64,000 bases of DNA, taken from HGM04593 sp045646845. GTDB lineage: Bacteria > Bacteroidota > Bacteroidia > Bacteroidales > Bacteroidaceae. Below, in pieces: positions 26,639 through 34,012 of the stretch (its first letter is position 1; the number at the start of each line of letters is the position of its first letter). A model generated the notes under the pieces. The model made no database searches and was not told the origin of the DNA. It saw nothing but the letters and a program-made list of their open reading frames with translations. The DNA is taken from NCBI GenBank assembly GCA_045646845.1, contig JAZRLO010000015.1:1-64000 (forward strand), written 5' to 3'. Position numbers and translations under genes: made by a program.

Positions 26639-28693
26639 ATGAAAAATTTCTGCCATTCCATTTTGGTCCTTTTTTTATTATGTGCGTGCTCGCCTGTGAA
26701 GCATGTGGCTGACAGCAACCATTTTCTTCCAATACCACTATTGGTAGAGAGCAGTACAGGACATTTCACTTTCAGCAGAGAGACCGGGCTCTCGATAGAT
26801 GCTCCCGAGGCAGACCGTAAGGCTATTGCCGGGTTGCTTGCAGCCTCGCCGCTCGCATTGAAAGAGAGCAACAAAGAGACCTCTACCGGCACATTGTCAT
26901 TGGCTATCTGCCAGGAGGTTGAAGGTATTGATTCGCCAGAAGGATACACCATTGAAACCACAAAGAAGAAAATAACAGTAAAAGCCAAGTCTGGCGCAGG
27001 CCTTTTCTATGCGGTGCAGACTCTACTTCAGCTAATCGGCGAGAGTAAAAGCATCCCTTGCGGCACAATAACGGACGAGCCACAGTTTGCCTACCGAGGT
27101 CTTATGCTTGATGTGAGCCGACATTTCTTCGGCAAGGAGTTCATCAAGAAACAGATTGACGCAATGGCACAGTTCAAGATGAACCGCCTGCACCTGCACC
27201 TCACCGATGCGGCAGGCTGGCGCATTGAGATAAAGAAATACCCTCGCTTGACACAATTCGCGGCATGGCGCAAGCCTGCCGTCTGGAAAGATTGGTGGTT
27301 CGGCAGCCGTGAATATGTAGAGGAAGGAACTGAGGGCGCATACGGTGGTTACTACACACAAGAAGATATACGCGAGATTGTTGCATACGCAGCCGAACGC
27401 TACATAACCATAATCCCCGAAATAGAGATGCCGGCACACAGCGAAGAGGTGCTTACAGCATACCCCGAACTATCCTGCACCCACGAGCCGTACAAGCAGG
27501 CCGACTTCTGCATAGGAAATGAAAAAACCTATGAATTCCTTGAAAACGTACTCACCGAAGTTATAGAGCTGTTCCCATCGGAATACATACACATTGGCGG
27601 CGACGAAGCAGGCAAGGCATCATGGCCACACTGCCCTCTATGCCAAAAACGCATGAAGGAAGAGAACCTAAAAGACGTGAACGAACTGCAGAGCTACCTT
27701 ATACACCGCATCGAGAAGTTCGTGAACAGCAAGGGCAGACAGATTATAGGTTGGGACGAGATTCTTGACGGAGGACTGGCACCTAATGCAACTGTCATGT
27801 CATGGCGTGGAACAGAAGGAGGACTGGCTGCCGTAAACAGTGGGCACAAGGCCATTATGACCCCCGGCGGATACTGTTACCTTGACTCTTATCAGGATGC
27901 TCCACACACACAACCAATGGCATTCGGTCCATATATGCCACTCGAAAAGGTATATTCATACAACCCCACCGAAGGACTTGAAGCCGAACAGGCAAAGCTC
28001 ATATACGGAATACAGGGGAACCTGTGGGTTGAATACATCCCCACAGAAGAACTTGTGGAGTACATGATATACCCCCGAATTCTTGCCATTGCCGAGATTG
28101 GCTGGAGCAACCCTGCAGAGAGAGACTATACAGCGTTCAAGGAGCGTGCAATAAAGGTAACAAACGACCTGCGTGGCAAGGGATACAACGCATTTGACAT
28201 TGCAAATGAGTTCGGCCAGCGCAAAGAGGCACAGAACCCGGTTGAACACCTCGCCACCGGCAAAGGCATAATATATGCCGATGATGCTCCATACAGCGAC
28301 AGTTACAGAGCCGGCGGCGACTTGGCACTCATTGATGGTGTGTGCGGTGGTTGGACATACACCGACAACAAATGGCAGGGATTCATAAGGAACGGAGTCG
28401 ATGTAACCATTGACCTGGGCGAAGAGAAAGATATCACCGAGGTGAGTGCACAGTTCATGCAGATGTGCATCCCCGATGTATGGTTCCCCGCCGAGGTTAT
28501 CATAAGCACATCGTGCAACGGTAAAGAGTTCATAGAGCAGGCTCGCATTGAGCACAATGTTGTAAGGGACGAAGGTCTCTCTTTCAAGGAATATGGCTGG
28601 AAAGGCAATGCAAAGGCACGCTACATAAACTACCGTGCAAAGTGCGGCCCACAACGTGGCTGGCTCTTCACTGATGAAATCGTAGTAAGGTGA
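26639..28693 (+). CDS. GH20 beta-N-acetylhexosaminidase, lipoprotein
   Basis: It removes terminal N-acetylglucosamine or N-acetylgalactosamine from glycans by substrate-assisted catalysis. The protein is 684 residues with a lipobox (LCAC, Cys17). A GH20b domain is followed by the catalytic TIM barrel with RGLMLDVSRHFF, HLHLTDAAGWRIEI and the catalytic Asp322-Glu323 pair in HIGGDEA. The C-terminal 130 residues (DGVCGGWTYTDNKWQGF, VDVTIDLGEEKDITEVSAQFM) look like an F5/8-type carbohydrate-binding module. Likely on the cell surface or in the periplasm, acting on host mucin or N-glycans. Confidence 0.93.
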   Translation: MKNFCHSILVLFLLCACSPVKHVADSNHFLPIPLLVESSTGHFTFSRETGLSIDAPEADRKAIAGLLAASPLALKESNKETSTGTLSLAICQEVEGIDSPEGYTIETTKKKITVKAKSGAGLFYAVQTLLQLIGESKSIPCGTITDEPQFAYRGLMLDVSRHFFGKEFIKKQIDAMAQFKMNRLHLHLTDAAGWRIEIKKYPRLTQFAAWRKPAVWKDWWFGSREYVEEGTEGAYGGYYTQEDIREIVAYAAERYITIIPEIEMPAHSEEVLTAYPELSCTHEPYKQADFCIGNEKTYEFLENVLTEVIELFPSEYIHIGGDEAGKASWPHCPLCQKRMKEENLKDVNELQSYLIHRIEKFVNSKGRQIIGWDEILDGGLAPNATVMSWRGTEGGLAAVNSGHKAIMTPGGYCYLDSYQDAPHTQPMAFGPYMPLEKVYSYNPTEGLEAEQAKLIYGIQGNLWVEYIPTEELVEYMIYPRILAIAEIGWSNPAERDYTAFKERAIKVTNDLRGKGYNAFDIANEFGQRKEAQNPVEHLATGKGIIYADDAPYSDSYRAGGDLALIDGVCGGWTYTDNKWQGFIRNGVDVTIDLGEEKDITEVSAQFMQMCIPDVWFPAEVIISTSCNGKEFIEQARIEHNVVRDEGLSFKEYGWKGNAKARYINYRAKCGPQRGWLFTDEIVVR

Positions 28694-28940
28694 AAACGGA
28701 AAGCTTGTGCAAGCGAGTGGACGGAAATTTATTTACGTACGCAACTCGCGCAGCCAAGTTTCAAGCACACGTAGTGTGGTTAAAACGGAAAACGGAAAGC
28801 GGAAAACGGAAAGCGAGCGGAAGCATGTTCAAGCGCACGAGTGCGGTTAAAGCAGTTTTCACCTTTCACATTTCAGTTTTCACATTTCAGTTTTCACCTT
28901 AACACATAGGCGACTAAGAAATACTTTAACAAAAAGACTT
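28694..28940. repeat. repeat-rich spacer with tandem GAAAACGGAAA and TTTTCACATTTCA units
   Basis: From about 28694 the spacer holds GAAAACGGAAAGC units (several between 28785 and 28815), a segment ending CACACGTAGTGTGGTTAAAA that is an inverted copy of one near 24480, and TTTTCACATTTCAG units at 28856-28900. A 70-codon open frame over this stretch is repeat DNA and is not treated as a gene. Confidence 0.75.
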
Positions 28941-31900
28941 ATGACAACAAAAAACATTCTAAAGAGTATCCTTGCACTGGCTGTGGCACTGCCTATGAGC
29001 TTGAGCGCACAGGTCGATGTAAACAGGGCTACATACCCCGACTACAGCGACAAGACAAACCCCGACTGGTCATTGATGCCAAAGCAAGGGGCAAACAAGA
29101 CACAGCGCGCCGAAGGTGCTGCAAAATCGCAACGCCCGGCCTATGTAAACAATGCCGAAAAGAAATTCTTCCCGCCGGTCTTTAACCAGGACGGAGGTTC
29201 ATGCGGTTCAGCATCGCGCATCTGCTACATGTTCACATACGAGCTCAACGCATACCGCAACCTCGATGGCAAGAGTGCCGAGAACTACTACCCCTCGCAC
29301 TTCGTATGGTTGCTGACCAATGGTAATTCCGGCAAGAACGAGTTTGTAACAAGCATTGGAGTTCCCTCTGCTGCCACATATGGCGGACAAACATACTCTT
29401 CACTTTTCGGCAGCCAGGACTGCGCCAACAACGACTTCGGTTGGATGCAGGGTTACGACAAGTGGTTCGAGGCAATGCATAACCGCATGCAGGAGCCTGT
29501 AAATTTCCCTCTTGATGTGGGTACAGAAGAGGGGCGCGAGCTTGTAAAGAACTGGTTATGGAACCACAATGGCGACACAAGTTTCCAGGCCGGTGGTATC
29601 TGCGGTATCGGTGTGGCAAGTGCAGACGGAAATTATGATGCAAGAATTCCAAGCACAACGACAAACAACAGCATCGGCGTATCAGGGAAAAAATTTGTGA
29701 AGGCATGGGGTCCCCAGGTTGACCACGCCTTGACCATTGTTGGATATGACGACCGCATAGAGTTCGACTTAGACGGCAACGGTGTTGCAGGTGAAGCCGG
29801 CAAGGATGAGATCGGTGCCTGGATTATAGTCAATTCATGGGGTACCTGGTGGGGGAATAGCGGCTTTATCTATTGCCCGTACGCATATGGTGGAGCATCG
29901 TTCAACAACGACGGTACTTTTGCGAAAAACTGGTGGGCTCCCGAGATTTACAAGGTGCGTAAGGATTACCGTCCACTGCGCACTATAAAACTCGAAATGG
30001 ACTACTCACGCCGAAGCGAGATAAAACTATCGGCCGGTATTTCTGCCGACATCAATGCTGAAGTTCCCGAAAAAAGCATTGAATTCGAGCACTTCAAGTA
30101 TGCAGGTGACGGAAACTACGGAAACAGCAACCCTGCGCCCGAAGTACCTATGCTCGGACGTTGGGCCGACGGCAAACTCCACACAGAACCAATGGAGTTC
30201 GGATATGACCTCACAGACCTTACCGACGGATATGACCGCAGCATGCCGTTAAAGTACTTCTTTATTGTTGAGACTCGTAGTTGGGGTAAAGGCAAGGGTA
30301 ATATCTACAATGCCGCCATCATGGACTACGAGTATGACAGCAATGGTATCGAGACTCCATTTGACCTACCCGGTGGAAAGGTTGAAATAAAGAGTGCCGG
30401 CAACAAGACCATCATATCAGTAGTGGTTTATGGCGAACCGTACTATGCTCCCCAGAATGCCTCCTTCAGCGGCACTACACTGAACTGGAACGCACCTCTG
30501 CCATCAACCAACAGAATTGAGAAATATCGTATCTATCACGATAATGAGCCTATTGCCGAACTCGCTCCCGGAACACTCAGCTACAACCTGTCATCAACGG
30601 GCAACATAGATGGAATATACAGCATTACAGCACTCTATGAAGGCGGTTACGAATCACAGAAACTGGACATCGCAGCCCCCATTGCCTTTGAGACAACAAA
30701 TGTTGCCGTAAATCTCAATAAATCGGGATTCAGAATTCCCGACATATTCAGCACCAAATATGACAATGCAACCATCGAGTTCTACATCAGGCCAAACTCG
30801 CTGGTTTCGTGGAACCAGAGTGCAGGCCCCGGTTGGGGAACATTCATGATGCACGCCGATGCCGACGGCAGTTTCACCGCCGGTTGGGACACAAGCAACC
30901 GCAAGATAACATCGAGCGGCCTGCTGAAGGTCGGCAAATGGAGCCACGTTGCAGTTGTAGTACAAGGCAACAAGATGACAATATACGTTGAAGGACAGAA
31001 CCGTGGTTATGTTACATCCGGTACATACAGCGGAATCGGAGGTTTCGGCGACCTCGTCTTCACTGCCGATGTAGGCTCATACAACAACGCATATACCGAT
31101 GCCGGCATCGACGAGATACGTATATGGGATAAGGCGCGTACAGCATCTGAGATCCGTAACGGAAGAAACTTCCAGTTCTCCGGAGAAGTCATTCCCGATG
31201 GACTCATCGCATACTACAAGGGAGACCTGGTTACTGTTGAAGGCCAACAGATGATGCGTGAATATGTCAATGGCAACCACGCTGAGATTCTCAACAACAA
31301 CTACGAGGCTACAACAAGCAGCGTATCCCTCAATAGACCAACGAGCACACTGTCGGCAAGCATCAATGCTGTAAACGGTAATGTATATGCAGGAATGCCT
31401 ATAAAGCTGTCTGCGACATACAGTGATGCGGTCTCCTCTCTTAAATGGACTATCGTAGATGCCGGAATGAACAATATCCCGGTACATGAACCGACAGTAA
31501 CATTCAAGACTGCCGGACAGCAGCAGGTGCAACTTATTGCAGAAGATGGCAACGGAAACAGCAAAACGGCAACTGCAACCATCAACGTGCTCCCCGAAAA
31601 GCCAATTGATGCAACATTCAGGGCAAGCAAGAACAATGTAGTCATGGGCGAGAAGGTATCGTTCATTGTGGAAAACCCTGCGTTCGGACAGATGTACGAA
31701 TGGAGCATCCCCGGTGGTGAGGAGAAGACCGTTTATGGCCTGCACGCTGCAGCAGTGTTCCGCGACACCGGTGAACAGGAGGTAACATTGAAAGTAACAT
31801 CTTTGACCGGTACTAACAGTGCTACATCTACAATAAAGGTCCATGTAGAGGAATCGGCACCAGTTGCAGCTTTCGAAGTAACCCCGGCAATAATCATCAA

Positions 31901-33485
31901 GGGAGAGAAGGCCTACCTGGAAGATGCATCGAAATATCACCCTACCGAGTGGGAATGGGTTGTAGAAAGCCCCACCAAGAGTTATGTAATAAATGGCCAG
32001 AACAGCAGTTTTGTACCTACCGTAAGCGGTGTATATAACGTAACATTGAATGTAGGCAACGAAATCGGACGCAGCAGTAACACACGCGAACGTGCGCTGA
32101 TAGTCTGCAATGCCGACAGCAAGAACGGCCTGAACTTCAGCGGACGCGAGAACGCAAAGGTAACAGCAACGACAAACGGTTTCTCGGGACAGAGCACTGA
32201 AATAACTGTAGATTGGTGGATGCGCCCCGATGAACTGACAAACAATTGTCTGGGTATCGGTGAGAGCGAAAGCACATTCATGATAAAGACCGATGCCAAT
32301 GGTATCATGATGCTATCGGCAAACGGATATACAGGCAAGAGCAAATCAGGATATGTCATTGCCGATGAGTGGCACCACTACGCCGTCAAAATAGACAACG
32401 GCTACGCCGACTTCTACCGCGACGGTCTCTACTTCTCAACAAGCTACGTTTCCTACAACGCATATATTACCTCGCTCGGCAAGTTTACAATAGGCAACGA
32501 CAACGCCAGGATGAACGGCCAGATTGATGAACTGCGCGTATGGAACATAGCTCTCGATAATGAAGAGATATATGCAGTCTGCGGACAGCCTATTGAAGAC
32601 CCCGCATCATACAGCAACCTTGTACTCTACTACGACTTCAACCAGAGCGGTGGCAATGTCATCGACCGCAGTGCAAGAGGCAACGACGGAGTACGCAGCG
32701 GCTTCGGCCCCGACGGCGATGCATGGGGATTGTCAAGAGGAGTGTTCTGCATTGACACCGAGGCAAGCTCATCGAACGGTGACATCACAGCCGACTACCT
32801 GAAGAACTACCAGACCGCATTCCAGACAGATAACGGCAGGATAATAAACCCGAGCGTAAGTAACCGTTTCTACGCCATCAAGGACTGGACACTGGAGAAC
32901 AGTGTTGTTTCGGGCAGTATCACCACTGGTGCCCACGTGGATAACCAGAAGAGCAACTGTATGACATTCACATCCACATGGGACGGATTCAGCACCCTCA
33001 CCGACCACAAGGTATATCAGACCATTACCTTGCCGAAGGGCAGCTACACATTCACTGCAAAATACCACAACACATGGGAGGGCCAGTGCGATAATAGCTA
33101 TGTAGTAGTTGACGAAGGCGTAGGAATCCCCAACACAGCAGACATCGCCGACGCGCTTGCCTACACAAAGATGGTTGAAAAGGGCAGCGCAACTTCCAAT
33201 AGTACAAAGTTCTACCTGGATGATGAAACAGTTGTTTCACTGGGATTGCTTGTAAACCTCGGTGGCAAGCAGTGCATGACAATACAGAGTTTTGTACTGG
33301 AGTGCGACAACACGGAATTCATTGATGCCAACGGAGAGACTGCAACATCAATCGGATGCATTGAAGAGGTAAAAACTGAAAACGGAAAAGTGAAAGGTAT
33401 TTATGACCTCAGTGGCCGCAAGGTACTCCACCCAGCAAAGGGCGGCATATACATAAAGAACGGAAAGAAGTTCCTTGCAAAGTAA
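28941..33485 (+). CDS. large secreted papain-like (C1) protease with LamG and PKD domains
   Basis: A 1514-residue exported protein with a signal peptide (residues 1-24). Residues 75-320 are a C1A-type protease: oxyanion Gln83, nucleophile Cys88 (FNQDGGSCGS), His262 (DHALTIVGYDD) and Asn298 (VNSWGTWWGNSGF). After this comes a fibronectin-like stretch, a LamG lectin-like domain (about 590-745), two or three PKD-like repeats (about 800-1060), a second LamG (about 1110-1250) and a region resembling DUF5013. The last 30 residues (IYDLSGRKVLHP, then GGIYIKNGKKFLAK) resemble type IX secretion tails. Likely a cell-surface protease with glycan or matrix binding modules. Confidence 0.85.
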   Translation: MTTKNILKSILALAVALPMSLSAQVDVNRATYPDYSDKTNPDWSLMPKQGANKTQRAEGAAKSQRPAYVNNAEKKFFPPVFNQDGGSCGSASRICYMFTYELNAYRNLDGKSAENYYPSHFVWLLTNGNSGKNEFVTSIGVPSAATYGGQTYSSLFGSQDCANNDFGWMQGYDKWFEAMHNRMQEPVNFPLDVGTEEGRELVKNWLWNHNGDTSFQAGGICGIGVASADGNYDARIPSTTTNNSIGVSGKKFVKAWGPQVDHALTIVGYDDRIEFDLDGNGVAGEAGKDEIGAWIIVNSWGTWWGNSGFIYCPYAYGGASFNNDGTFAKNWWAPEIYKVRKDYRPLRTIKLEMDYSRRSEIKLSAGISADINAEVPEKSIEFEHFKYAGDGNYGNSNPAPEVPMLGRWADGKLHTEPMEFGYDLTDLTDGYDRSMPLKYFFIVETRSWGKGKGNIYNAAIMDYEYDSNGIETPFDLPGGKVEIKSAGNKTIISVVVYGEPYYAPQNASFSGTTLNWNAPLPSTNRIEKYRIYHDNEPIAELAPGTLSYNLSSTGNIDGIYSITALYEGGYESQKLDIAAPIAFETTNVAVNLNKSGFRIPDIFSTKYDNATIEFYIRPNSLVSWNQSAGPGWGTFMMHADADGSFTAGWDTSNRKITSSGLLKVGKWSHVAVVVQGNKMTIYVEGQNRGYVTSGTYSGIGGFGDLVFTADVGSYNNAYTDAGIDEIRIWDKARTASEIRNGRNFQFSGEVIPDGLIAYYKGDLVTVEGQQMMREYVNGNHAEILNNNYEATTSSVSLNRPTSTLSASINAVNGNVYAGMPIKLSATYSDAVSSLKWTIVDAGMNNIPVHEPTVTFKTAGQQQVQLIAEDGNGNSKTATATINVLPEKPIDATFRASKNNVVMGEKVSFIVENPAFGQMYEWSIPGGEEKTVYGLHAAAVFRDTGEQEVTLKVTSLTGTNSATSTIKVHVEESAPVAAFEVTPAIIIKGEKAYLEDASKYHPTEWEWVVESPTKSYVINGQNSSFVPTVSGVYNVTLNVGNEIGRSSNTRERALIVCNADSKNGLNFSGRENAKVTATTNGFSGQSTEITVDWWMRPDELTNNCLGIGESESTFMIKTDANGIMMLSANGYTGKSKSGYVIADEWHHYAVKIDNGYADFYRDGLYFSTSYVSYNAYITSLGKFTIGNDNARMNGQIDELRVWNIALDNEEIYAVCGQPIEDPASYSNLVLYYDFNQSGGNVIDRSARGNDGVRSGFGPDGDAWGLSRGVFCIDTEASSSNGDITADYLKNYQTAFQTDNGRIINPSVSNRFYAIKDWTLENSVVSGSITTGAHVDNQKSNCMTFTSTWDGFSTLTDHKVYQTITLPKGSYTFTAKYHNTWEGQCDNSYVVVDEGVGIPNTADIADALAYTKMVEKGSATSNSTKFYLDDETVVSLGLLVNLGGKQCMTIQSFVLECDNTEFIDANGETATSIGCIEEVKTENGKVKGIYDLSGRKVLHPAKGGIYIKNGKKFLAK

Positions 33486-33499
33486 AGGAACATGCTATA

Positions 33500-33544
33500 T
33501 TAACATTGTGGGGTGGCTCGTTTTGAGCCACCCCACAATGTTAA
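33500..33544 (+). terminator. terminator after the C1 protease gene
   Basis: A perfect 20-bp stem (TTAACATTGTGGGGTGGCTC at 33500-33519, complement at 33525-33544) around a GTTTT loop, 15 bases past the stop codon. Confidence 0.8.
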
Positions 33545-34012
33545 TGCGTCAATGGTTTTCTCTCTATCTTACAATATTAATACACCGAAAAAACTTAATA
33601 GAAAATTAATAAAGCGGTTGTTTAAATCTTAGCCTTATGGTAGTTTTTACCCTTAATCTTTAATCGTATATTCTATTTAAGATCTTGCCATATTGTCCTT
33701 TTTGGGAAAAAGGACGAAAAACTTCGGCACACGAGAAAAATCTTCACAAGCGCCTTTTGCTCACACCGCATGGCGAGCCTTCGGTCAGGCATTTGCTCGT
33801 CTCTTCAGGCTACCGAATGTTTTAAGGGTGCTGTGGAACTCGCTCTACGCGGCTATATAAGAAAAATTATACCCGCGCTCCGCTCAAACAGCCTCGCACT
33901 ATGGCCTAAGAACAAGCGACCCTCCGTTGGATTTTTCAACGGTGCCGTTCCGCCATTGGCGGGGGAATAACCTTTGCAATACCTTATCAGGAGACAGCTT
34001 TAATGCAACCTT
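33545..34012. other. long non-coding spacer with hairpin and a weak 66-codon frame
   Basis: These 470 bases hold no gene I can support. A perfect 9-bp hairpin lies at 33695-33715 (GTCCTTTTT ggg AAAAAGGAC). A 66-codon plus-strand frame at 33770-33970 (MASLRSGICSSLQATECFKG...) has no RBS or family resemblance. Its low-complexity, Arg/Ser-rich character and the abundance of GCTCCGCTC-type words fit dispersed intergenic repeat DNA better than a protein. Confidence 0.6.

Noticed and set aside
28690..28902. 70-codon frame after the hexosaminidase gene
   Set aside because: It reads through tandem GAAAACGGAAA and TTTTCACATTTCA repeats; the protein is repeat-derived.
33770..33970. 66-codon frame in the 33.5-34.0 kb spacer
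   Set aside because: No RBS, no recognisable family, and located in repeat-like spacer DNA; kept only as a note in the spacer entry.
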